Assembly (NCBI GenBank): GCA_002428445.1
Contig: DIWJ01000052.1
Location: forward strand, 10,001-74,000
Direction: 5' to 3'
DNA: 64,000 nucleotides
From: Syntrophaceae bacterium UBA6109
GTDB taxonomy: Bacteria; Desulfobacterota; Syntrophia; Syntrophales; UBA6109
Shown piece by piece: positions 8,041 through 15,750 of the stretch (its first letter is position 1; the number at the start of each line of letters is the position of its first letter). The translations under genes and the position numbers were made by a program. The notes beneath the pieces are model-generated. The model did not search any database. It was not told the origin of the DNA and was given only the letters and a program-made list of their open reading frames with translations.

Positions 8041-9387
8041 TCAACTGCTTTTGATCACGCGATCAACACATGCTGCAGCGGAATTCACGTATGCATCCGG
8101 GGTGAACAGGGCCGAGAGTTCATCAGGTGACATGCACTTCGCGACGATAGGCTCTTTGAGCAGCGCATCTTTCAGGTGGACGCCGGCGGTATCGGCAACT
8201 TCCATGCAAATCCGGTAAAGCAGTTCATGCGCGCGCTGTCTGCCCATTCGTTTCCCCAATTCCAGCATGACGGACTCGGAGTATATTAAACCCCGCGTTA
8301 ATTCCATATTGCGCATCATGTTGTCGGTATTGACCGCCATATTCGTCAGCATCGCCTTCGTTTTTTCGAGCGCTGCAGAGCCGTAAATGCATATTTCGGG
8401 GATAATGGCCCATTCGCCTTTCCATGCAGCCCCGTCTCGTTCGTGTTCGTGGATCATCAGTTCAAACATCAGACTCGCAGCGTTCCGAACGAGTTTGGAA
8501 AGAACTACGATAATTTCAGCAGTTTTGGGATTTCGCTTGTGAGGCATCGTGCTGCTGCCGATCTTGCCGTCGACGAACTTTTCCTCGATCTCCCGTATTT
8601 CCGTCTTGCACAGATTGATCAATTCGTTTGCGATTTTCCCGCACGTGCAAACGCACATTGCCATCATTGAACTGAACTCCGCCAATCTGTCCCGGGAGGT
8701 ATGCCATACGATCTCGGGAACCCCTAAGCCCAATTCCTGCATGACAAGTTCCTGCAGTTTGAACCCCTCCGGACCGAACGTCGACACGGTGCCCGTGGCG
8801 CCTGCAAGCTGACCAACCAAGATACGGTTTTCCGCTGCATCCCAGCGTTCCAGATGGCGATGGATTTCAGCGGCCCATATCGCCACTTTAAGGCCGAAAC
8901 TTATGGGCACCGCCTGCACTCCATGAGTTCTTCCCATCATCGGTGTTGCACGGTGCAATTCAGCCAGCGCCATGAGGACCTTCTCCAGATCAGCCATCTG
9001 CAGCCGAATCAGCCGATAGGCTTCTTTCATCTGAAGCATGAAGGCCGTGTCATCAATATCCTGCGTCGTTGCGCCCCAGTGGATATATTCACCCGCCTCA
9101 TTCAGGCAGTGCTTTCGGACCTCTCTCAGCAACGGAACGATTGTATGAGACGTTTCTTTAATCCCCGCGGCGAGTTCCTCAAAGTCGATGTTTTCGGGGA
9201 TGGCCTTGCGAATAATTTCTTCAGCGGCAGCGGCGGGGATAATTCCGAGTTTCGCCTCCTCCTTTGCCAGCGCTTTTTCAACCAATAGCCATAAGCGCAC
9301 CGAATTCTGATCGTTCCATATTTCCTTCATTTTAGGATTAGAGAACAAATGTCCCAAGAGCTGAGAATCCATCACGTGTGAAGTCAT
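8041..9387 (-). CDS. Fumarase/argininosuccinate-lyase superfamily lyase, cytosolic (PurB/CMLE-like)
   Basis: A 448-residue protein of the fumarase/aspartase/ASL superfamily, which eliminates N- or O-linked groups from a succinyl moiety and often releases fumarate. The family signature GSSTMPHKRNP (near residue 280, with the catalytic serine loop) is intact, and TTQDIDDTAF and GRTHGVQAVP match the other two conserved regions. Overall it most resembles adenylosuccinate lyase and 3-carboxymuconate cycloisomerase. A role in purine synthesis is less likely because it sits 4 bases after an MmgE/PrpD gene in a catabolic operon. The exact substrate is unknown. A second member of the superfamily, exported, is encoded at 13971-15482. 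Confidence 0.85.
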   Translation of the reverse strand: MTSHVMDSQLLGHLFSNPKMKEIWNDQNSVRLWLLVEKALAKEEAKLGIIPAAAAEEIIRKAIPENIDFEELAAGIKETSHTIVPLLREVRKHCLNEAGEYIHWGATTQDIDDTAFMLQMKEAYRLIRLQMADLEKVLMALAELHRATPMMGRTHGVQAVPISFGLKVAIWAAEIHRHLERWDAAENRILVGQLAGATGTVSTFGPEGFKLQELVMQELGLGVPEIVWHTSRDRLAEFSSMMAMCVCTCGKIANELINLCKTEIREIEEKFVDGKIGSSTMPHKRNPKTAEIIVVLSKLVRNAASLMFELMIHEHERDGAAWKGEWAIIPEICIYGSAALEKTKAMLTNMAVNTDNMMRNMELTRGLIYSESVMLELGKRMGRQRAHELLYRICMEVADTAGVHLKDALLKEPIVAKCMSPDELSALFTPDAYVNSAAACVDRVIKSS

Positions 9388-9391
9388 TCCT

Positions 9392-10759
9392 TTAATCTCC
9401 TTCTCTCAAAAGCAGTCTGCTCATCTGCGCCATGTCCGAAACACGTTCCAGGTGCCTGCAAAGCTCCAGAATGCTCAGGACGCGCTCGGCCGGCAGGATG
9501 GTCCCTACAATATGACAGAATTTCGTTTCCACTTCTTCGCGTGTCAGCGGCTTTTCCGGAGTCCCTTTGCAGTAGTCCTCCCGTTTTCTCCATGTTTTTC
9601 CATCGTTCATCGTCACTTCCAGAACTGTGGGGCGGGCCGATTTGAAGCACTCGTCAAATTCCGGATCCACGACCAGTTGAACTCGGCTCGCAATACTGCG
9701 GAGAACCGGATCCTTCAGATTCTCCTCATTGAAGTCGTTCAGTCCGACTGCCCTGCCCGTCAAAGCCAGGGCCACGCAATATTGCATGCTGAATTTTGCC
9801 TGAGAGATCGTTTTCGGATCCCGATTCCCGGCAATCTTGCTGGCCACCGAATTTGTTCTGACCACTATTTTACTGATTTCCCCGGGATTGAACTCATCGT
9901 CCGCAGCAATGGACAGAGCGGCCTCAATGGCGGTGTGCGTATGTCCGCATGACGAGTAGTTCTTAATCGTCACACCGAGCATGAGATATTCTTCTCCGAG
10001 ATTTTTTATGATGAGTTCCGGTGAAGGGTCCAGAGACATCGCCCGGCAAAAACCCCTCTCTCCTTCAAAGATCGTCGCCGAACCGGAAAACCCGCTTTCC
10101 GCCAACAGGGCAGACAGAAGACCGTCCAGCGCCGCCTTTCCCACATGAAGCGGCTTTGACATGGCGTCGTCATTCTGGAATTCCCACAAGCCCGCCGCCT
10201 GGGTCCCGGCTGTGCCGAGACCGTGCATGATGGACAACGCCGGCAGGTCCATCGTTTTGCCTGCGGCCGCAGCGGCGGCGAAATGGCCCGCGGTACCCGT
10301 CGTATGCCAGTAGCGATAATGGCTCGGGTTTACGGACAAACCGACGCGAATTCCGATTTCATAACCGGCAACCGCGGCAGCCAGAAACTTGGTCCCGCTG
10401 ATGTTCCTGTCTTCCGCCGCGGGGAGCGCCGCGGAAAAGACCGGACCTCCCGGATGGTAAAGCGCCGGTTTATACCCGTCGTCGGTTTCCAGTGCATGGG
10501 AAGACGTGCCGTTGACAAGTGCCGCGCGCAGCAAACCGCTGCGTTTACCGAAACCGATCAACGTGGCGACGCCTTCGTTTCCCATCGATTTCGTCGCCTG
10601 CGCAACGGCAACGGCTTCCGCCGTGCAACTGCCGCCTATGGCAGCGCCCAGCCAGTCCAAAAAACAGATCTTGGCCATCTCAACGACCGGTTGCGGAAGA
10701 CTCTCGTACGTCAACCCGTGAACCCATGTCGCCGCCTTCCCGGCAATTGAATTTTTCAT
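9392..10759 (-). CDS. MmgE/PrpD family protein (first copy)
   Basis: A 455-residue member of the MmgE/PrpD family, which includes 2-methylcitrate dehydratase and cis-aconitate decarboxylase. Family features include the GAAIGGSCTAEA stretch near residue 37, the GTSSHALETDDGY loop near 90, GTAGTQAAGLWEF near 190 and SCGHTHTAIEAAL near 275. The family works on tricarboxylates or branched dicarboxylates in the cytosol. Position between the TctA permease gene and a lyase gene suggests it acts on the imported compound. A paralogue with the same architecture lies at 52110-53459. A specific reaction cannot be assigned. Confidence 0.87.
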   Translation of the reverse strand: MKNSIAGKAATWVHGLTYESLPQPVVEMAKICFLDWLGAAIGGSCTAEAVAVAQATKSMGNEGVATLIGFGKRSGLLRAALVNGTSSHALETDDGYKPALYHPGGPVFSAALPAAEDRNISGTKFLAAAVAGYEIGIRVGLSVNPSHYRYWHTTGTAGHFAAAAAAGKTMDLPALSIMHGLGTAGTQAAGLWEFQNDDAMSKPLHVGKAALDGLLSALLAESGFSGSATIFEGERGFCRAMSLDPSPELIIKNLGEEYLMLGVTIKNYSSCGHTHTAIEAALSIAADDEFNPGEISKIVVRTNSVASKIAGNRDPKTISQAKFSMQYCVALALTGRAVGLNDFNEENLKDPVLRSIASRVQLVVDPEFDECFKSARPTVLEVTMNDGKTWRKREDYCKGTPEKPLTREEVETKFCHIVGTILPAERVLSILELCRHLERVSDMAQMSRLLLREGD

Positions 10760-10851
10760 TTTAAAGTTCCATCCCCTCCGAATTGCACTTGCTCATTCTC
10801 CATCATGACACCGAAAAAAGGGTCTGCCTTTGCGCTTGATTTCATACAACA

Positions 10852-12357
10852 TCAATCGGACTCCCCCAGACTCTTTTGCCTGGATCTTCTGCGGCTCACA
10901 CCTTCGAATACCATCAGGCCGAAGGAAACGACGAGCATGGACAGAGCCAAGGGGCTCTGGAAAAAAATCAAGGGCGACCCGTTCGAGACGACCATGGCCT
11001 GACGGAAATATTGCTCGAGCATGTCGCCCAAAACGACGCTGAGAACGAACGGCGTCGCCGGAAGCCCCACGCGACGCATGGCGTAACCAATCACGCCGAA
11101 CAGCAGAACGAGGGTTACGTCAAAAAGGCTGTTGTCCAGCGAATAGGCTCCGACAATCGTGAACAGCAAAACTCCTGCTGTCAGAAAACGCCTCGGGATG
11201 TCCAGGATCTTCACGAAAAGCGGGATGAGCGGCAGATTGAGAATAACCAGAATGACATTGCACACGTACAATGAACCGATCACCGTCCATACCATCATGG
11301 GTTCTTTCTCGAACAGCATCGGCCCGGGCCGGATTCCCCACATCATGAAGGCGGCCAACATAACCGCTGTCGCCCCCGACCCGGGGATGCCGAATGTCAG
11401 CAGGGGGATCAGGGCGCCTCCCGTCGAGGCGTTGTTCGCCGTCTCCGCAGCGGCGACTCCCACCATGGACCCCTTGCCAAGGTTCTTTCTGTCTTTGGAA
11501 ACCCGGGTCTCGACGGAATAGGCCGTAAAGGAGGCCAGCGTTGAACCCAAACCGGGAAGCACACCGACAAAAAATCCGATAATGGAACTGCGAAGCACGG
11601 CCGACCAGCAAAGCCTGAAATCTTCCATCGTCGGCCACAGGCGCAGACCTTTGATGGACATTTTTTCCTGATCCTTTTTCGTCTCGACGATGTCTTCGAT
11701 GACTTCGGCAACGCCGAAGACCCCCATGATCACGACAACAAACTTGATGCCCGTCAGGAGCGCGGGAAGGCCCATGGTAAAGCGCGGAAACCCGGACTGG
11801 ATATCCGTCCCTACGGAACCGATCATCAGCCCCAAAACGACGGCGACCAACCCTCGCATCAGAGACTTGCCTATCAACGTTGCAGAAAGCGCCAGGGCCA
11901 TGAACATGAAGGCGAAATATTCCGCAGGTCCGAATTTCAGGGCAACACCCATCAGCGGCGGCGCCATGAACGTCAGGACAATAAAACTGAAATTCGCTCC
12001 GATAAACGAACCGATTGCCGCGACCGCCAGAGCGGCGCCGCCGCGTCTCTTCTTCGCCAGCTCGAATCCATCTACGGCCGTCATGACGGAAGAGGCCTCG
12101 CCCGGAACGTTGACCAGGATGGCTGTTAACGAACCGCCGTACATGGCGCCGCAGTAGACGGCCGTCATCATGATGAGGGCCGTGGAGGGATTGATGGCAA
12201 ATGAGATGGGAAGCAGGAGCGCGATGGTCGCCGATGGCCCGATTCCCGGCAGAACGCCGACCAAGGTGCCGAACACGGAGCCGATAAATCCCGCCAACAG
12301 ATTCGCCGGCGTCAGGCAATTCATCACACCGGCATACAGCAATTCGAGAACACCCAT
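10852..12357 (-). CDS. Tripartite tricarboxylate transporter, large permease subunit (TctA family)
   Basis: A 501-residue protein with about 12 membrane segments and TctA hallmarks: GVLPGIGPSATIALLLP near residue 40, GGSLTAILVNVPGEASS near 75 and GFFVGVLPGLGSTLASF near 265, the repeated PGxG loops of this family. It is the main membrane channel of a TTT importer that takes up citrate-like or other organic acids using an ion gradient. The small subunit (12378-12881) and binding protein (12904-13908) are encoded upstream in the order TctC-TctB-TctA. It is part of the sigma54-linked operon. Confidence 0.93.
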   Translation of the reverse strand: MGVLELLYAGVMNCLTPANLLAGFIGSVFGTLVGVLPGIGPSATIALLLPISFAINPSTALIMMTAVYCGAMYGGSLTAILVNVPGEASSVMTAVDGFELAKKRRGGAALAVAAIGSFIGANFSFIVLTFMAPPLMGVALKFGPAEYFAFMFMALALSATLIGKSLMRGLVAVVLGLMIGSVGTDIQSGFPRFTMGLPALLTGIKFVVVIMGVFGVAEVIEDIVETKKDQEKMSIKGLRLWPTMEDFRLCWSAVLRSSIIGFFVGVLPGLGSTLASFTAYSVETRVSKDRKNLGKGSMVGVAAAETANNASTGGALIPLLTFGIPGSGATAVMLAAFMMWGIRPGPMLFEKEPMMVWTVIGSLYVCNVILVILNLPLIPLFVKILDIPRRFLTAGVLLFTIVGAYSLDNSLFDVTLVLLFGVIGYAMRRVGLPATPFVLSVVLGDMLEQYFRQAMVVSNGSPLIFFQSPLALSMLVVSFGLMVFEGVSRRRSRQKSLGESD

Positions 12358-12377
12358 ATCGGTCCCTTAACCCTCGA

Positions 12378-12881
12378 TCAGTTCAAGAATCTCCACCATG
12401 CGCCCATGGGAAACCGTACATTCAATCCATACGTAAAAGTCAGGTTGACGATCGCCGCCAGCGATACGCCGACGCCTATGCAGACGCTCCAACGCTTCTC
12501 ACCGGCCAGTTTGATGACGACAGCCATCAGGAACGAAGTTGCCGCGACAAAGCCCGCATAGGGCAGCACAAAAGCAAACGCCGCCATGGCGCCGATGAGC
12601 CAGGACATTTTGCTTGAGAACCAGGATTTCAATCCTCCGAGCAGTTCCGCCGGGCCTTGCCTCCGGCGCTGGCTCTCTCTTTGATTTTTTGCTTCCAATC
12701 CTTTCTCAAACCACAATCCCACGCTTAACAGGAGGCCTGTCATAAACAGGAAGGTGGGAACCCAACGCGGCCCGAGCAGATCTCCGCCGAAACTAATTTC
12801 GTCGATCCATAGTATCCCGACGCCGTAAACGGCGGAGAATGCACCGAACAGGACCGCGATGATTCTGTTTTTTGTCCGCAT
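12378..12881 (-). CDS. Tripartite tricarboxylate transporter, small membrane subunit (TctB family)
   Basis: A 167-residue protein with four predicted membrane segments: about 7-27, 35-52, 90-118 and 130-155. Length, topology and location between TctC and TctA genes identify it as the TctB subunit, a poorly conserved family. It lies 20 bases before the TctA gene and 22 bases after the TctC gene. Confidence 0.85.
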   Translation of the reverse strand: MRTKNRIIAVLFGAFSAVYGVGILWIDEISFGGDLLGPRWVPTFLFMTGLLLSVGLWFEKGLEAKNQRESQRRRQGPAELLGGLKSWFSSKMSWLIGAMAAFAFVLPYAGFVAATSFLMAVVIKLAGEKRWSVCIGVGVSLAAIVNLTFTYGLNVRFPMGAWWRFLN

Positions 12882-12903
12882 ACGAGATCACGAAACCTTC
12901 CGG

Positions 12904-13908
12904 TTACTTGATAAACCCGATTTCCGTCAGCAACTCTTTGATCTGAGCGCTTTCCTTATCCAACTGTTCCACAAACTTGTCTCCGGGAAGAAAAGCATTA
13001 TTCTGTACGTACGTATTCAGTACTTTTTTCCATGCCGGCGTTTCCACCATCTTGCCCAATGCCTTGATTAAATAGTCTCTCGCTTCCGAAGACATGCCGG
13101 GAGGCCCGAAAACGCCTCTCCAGTGATGAACGACGACCGGATAGCCCAGCTCCGAAAAAGTGGGAACATTCTTCAGAACAGGCAGGTCCATCCGGTTCTC
13201 GGAAGCGATTCCTAGCAGTCTCATTTTCCCCGCTTCCACGTGGGAGACAGTTTCCGAAACCGAGTTGCAAATCACGCTGACGTGGCCGCCGAGAAGCTGG
13301 GCGATCATTTCCCCGCCTCCCCTATACTTGATGATCTTTGCCTTCTTGATATCGCAACCGGCCGCTTTGAGGACCCGAAGAATCGTAATCTGCACATTGC
13401 TGGGCACGGAATCGATCCCGAACATCACGCTGCCGGGGTTCTTCTTGAAATCCGCAATCACGTCGCTCAGACCCTGATACTTGGAGTCGGACTTGACGGC
13501 GAATGCCGGGCTTTCCGAGGTGATGCGGGCGATTGTCGTCAAATCCCGGTGTGAATAGGGCGACGTTTTCGTCAGATGAGCAAGATACACCCTGTTCGAA
13601 TTCAGGTACATTGCATGGCTGTCCCCTTTGCGGGCAACCATGGCGGCCGTGGCGACATTGCCGCTGCCGCCGCCTTCATTCGTAATAACAATCTGCTTTT
13701 TAACAATCCCCTCATCGCCGAGAATTTTGGCCATGGGACGTCCCGTCGAGTCCAATCCTCCCCCCGCACTGCCGGAGATCAAGAAATCGATGTTCCTTTC
13801 CGGATAGGCTGCCTGTCCATGTTGCGCGGACAGCAAAATCACCGCGACAGTTAGAACAAGCATGCCGACCGCCATTTTGCTCCCGGCGTCCACCAATCGA
13901 TGTAACAT
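12904..13908 (-). CDS. Periplasmic substrate-binding protein of a TTT importer (TctC/Bug family)
   Basis: A 334-residue protein with an N-terminal signal peptide (hydrophobic core at about 13-28, then AQHGQAAYPERNI). The mature start YPERNIDFLISGSAGGGLDSTGR is characteristic of Bug receptors, in which the loop after the first strand binds a carboxylate of the ligand. It should capture an organic acid in the periplasm and deliver it to TctAB. The start is supported by AGGGG at a spacing of 8. An exported lyase is encoded next upstream, so the ligand may be that enzyme's substrate or product. Confidence 0.9.
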   Translation of the reverse strand: MLHRLVDAGSKMAVGMLVLTVAVILLSAQHGQAAYPERNIDFLISGSAGGGLDSTGRPMAKILGDEGIVKKQIVITNEGGGSGNVATAAMVARKGDSHAMYLNSNRVYLAHLTKTSPYSHRDLTTIARITSESPAFAVKSDSKYQGLSDVIADFKKNPGSVMFGIDSVPSNVQITILRVLKAAGCDIKKAKIIKYRGGGEMIAQLLGGHVSVICNSVSETVSHVEAGKMRLLGIASENRMDLPVLKNVPTFSELGYPVVVHHWRGVFGPPGMSSEARDYLIKALGKMVETPAWKKVLNTYVQNNAFLPGDKFVEQLDKESAQIKELLTEIGFIK

Positions 13909-13970
13909 AGGCTAATCCCCTTTCTTTCGTAAGTTCGTTCAAAAGAATAGCTTAACGTCCTATTGTCAAA

Positions 13971-15482
13971 TTAATTGCCGCTTTTCAGGAGTCTGTCGAA
14001 ATCGGCGTCAAGCTTAGCCAGCGCGGCGTTGATCCTGGAGCGCTTTTCCTTGATCCACCCATCCTGCTCCGCCAGCTTCTGGTTCGCAATCTTCAGCATG
14101 CGGTCCAGCTCGGCTGGTTGCGGGCCGCCAACCGTGGCACGGTTGTTGACGATGGCGACCGGGTCGAGCGTTGCGCGGAATTCTTTTTCACTCATCGGCA
14201 GTTCGCCCGCTTCCTTATAGTCCTTGATGGCTTCCTTATAGATGCGTTTCGCCTCAACATAGGGGAAATCCAGCGGCTTGATGTTGTTCTTCTTCGCGAA
14301 GTCCACGATTTCGGAGGCGAAGTGGTGGCCGACGCGGAACGGCAGCTTGTATTTGCGCATCAGGACGTCAGCCAGTTCCTGCGAGGCGGTCCAGTCGTTG
14401 TTCAGTTCTTCCAAGGCGCGCTCCGGGCTGATCACGAGCGAGTTCAGGATCTTGTCCCAACTCGCCAGGAACTTGACGGCGCTGCTGACCATCTCACTGT
14501 TATTCTTCACTTCCTTCGGGTCCCCCATCCCCGGGGTAATGTTATGCGCGCGGAGAACCGGACCCATCGCCAGCGAGATCGCCGTCGAGGCGTCACGGCG
14601 CGTGTTGTTCAGGATCCCCGGGTTGCGCTTCTGAGGCATCGCGCTGGATACATAGGTGGTGCCGCCGCCTTCCTGCAGCAGGATCCATGGACGCGGCTGG
14701 GCGTACTGGGTCATCATGTCTTCGACGAAGTTGCCGACGTGCAGTGCGATGCTGGTCACAACGGCGCCGATTTCAACGGGATGCTCCATGGAAGAAATCT
14801 GGGAGGCGTCATATGCGTTGTCCACGATCGCGGCAAAACCAAGGTAGTCGGCCATGCGGGTGCGGTTCAGCGGCCAACTCGTGCCGTTCAGCACCGTGGT
14901 GCCCATGCCGCAGCGGTCGATACGCGCATAGGCTTCACGCAGGCGCTGTGCGTCTCGTTCAAGACCGGCGGCGTTTCCCAGCAGGTAGTGCGCGTAGCTG
15001 TTCGGCTGGGCGGCCACGCCATTGGTGTAGTTCGGGACGATCGTCTTCGTGTGGCGTTCCGCCAGCTTGACCAGGGACCTGGAGGCCTTGTTCAGTTGGT
15101 CGGCCAGGGCCAGTACGTCTTCACGCAGGATGGCGGCACGATAGGTGGCATGCATGTCCTGGCTGGAACGGCCGGCGTGCAGCAGCGTCACCTCCGGACC
15201 GGCGGCCTTGATCAGAAGCGGTTCAAACTGGATGACGGCGGTTGGACGTTTGGCGCCCGGCTGGCTGCCGTCCTTGATGACCTTGGCAACGCCGGCGGCG
15301 ATGCGCGGGGCGATCGCCTTGTCGAGCAGGCCTTCATCGGTGTTGATCACGGCGGTGGCCTTGTTCATTTGACCCAGCCAGAAGAATTCGTCGCGGGCGG
15401 GGGCTTTCTGCTGCGCCATGACGGGCAGCGCCAGGGCAGCAACCATTACCAGAGCGAAAATACAGATACGGAGCTTCAACAT
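13971..15482 (-). CDS. Exported fumarase/argininosuccinate-lyase superfamily lyase
   Basis: A 503-residue lyase of the fumarase/aspartase/ASL superfamily with an N-terminal signal peptide (MLKLRICIFALVMVAALALP, then VMAQQ), so it should act in the periplasm. The superfamily signature SSAMPQKRNPG is present near residue 280, and HAGRSSQDMHAT near 95 corresponds to the conserved first region. Enzymes of this family are normally cytosolic, so export is unusual. The start at 15482 is chosen because the ATG at 15500 begins the purine-rich ribosome site AAGGAGGAGGAA. It is the first gene after a sigma54 promoter and precedes the TctC gene. It may cleave an N- or O-linked succinyl compound outside the cell before uptake; the substrate is unknown. 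Confidence 0.82.
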   Translation of the reverse strand: MLKLRICIFALVMVAALALPVMAQQKAPARDEFFWLGQMNKATAVINTDEGLLDKAIAPRIAAGVAKVIKDGSQPGAKRPTAVIQFEPLLIKAAGPEVTLLHAGRSSQDMHATYRAAILREDVLALADQLNKASRSLVKLAERHTKTIVPNYTNGVAAQPNSYAHYLLGNAAGLERDAQRLREAYARIDRCGMGTTVLNGTSWPLNRTRMADYLGFAAIVDNAYDASQISSMEHPVEIGAVVTSIALHVGNFVEDMMTQYAQPRPWILLQEGGGTTYVSSAMPQKRNPGILNNTRRDASTAISLAMGPVLRAHNITPGMGDPKEVKNNSEMVSSAVKFLASWDKILNSLVISPERALEELNNDWTASQELADVLMRKYKLPFRVGHHFASEIVDFAKKNNIKPLDFPYVEAKRIYKEAIKDYKEAGELPMSEKEFRATLDPVAIVNNRATVGGPQPAELDRMLKIANQKLAEQDGWIKEKRSRINAALAKLDADFDRLLKSGN

Positions 15483-15618
15483 GGCTTCCTCCTCCTTCAT
15501 GTGAAGTGCGCATCGACCCGGGCGCGGCGAGGAATGTTGCGCGCGGTTGCCGGCATCGATGTCCTTTCCCTCGTCTTTCGATCCGCTTTCTACGTTTCCA
15601 AGTGATTACAGAGAATAG

Positions 15619-15634
15619 AGCGAGAATCATGCCA
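15619..15634 (-). promoter_or_regulatory. Sigma54 (-24/-12) promoter
   Basis: Read on the minus strand, TGGCATGATTCTCGCT has the GG and GC elements exactly 10 bases apart and matches the TGGCACG-N4-TTGC(A/T) consensus at 10 of 12 defined positions. It lies about 137 bases upstream of the exported lyase start and directly downstream of a gene for a sigma54 activator. Confidence 0.75.
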
Positions 15635-15731
15635 CTGATCTTTCGGAAGGGATAAATGCTTGTTTATCAACGACAATGATGAGACAGGTCCGCTTTTGAA
15701 GAGAGCAGGAACCCATGCCGACGTTTCACAA

Positions 15732-15750
15732 ATGACACATTCAGTGTCAT
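15732..15750. promoter_or_regulatory. Palindrome, likely upstream activator site
   Basis: ATGACAC and GTGTCAT form a perfect 7-bp inverted repeat with a 5-base spacer. It starts next to the stop codon of the sigma54 activator and is centred about 107 bases upstream of the -24 element, the usual place for enhancer binding. No U-tract follows on the minus strand, so a terminator is less likely. Confidence 0.6.

Noticed and set aside
8041..9387. Annotation of the cytosolic lyase as purB
   Set aside because: The sequence is compatible with adenylosuccinate lyase, but the operon context is catabolic and the purine genes of the window are elsewhere; a general superfamily name is safer.
14118..15605. 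Plus-strand open frame of 495 codons opposite the exported lyase
   Set aside because: It is the antisense shadow of a gene with signal peptide and superfamily signature; no recognisable protein sequence.
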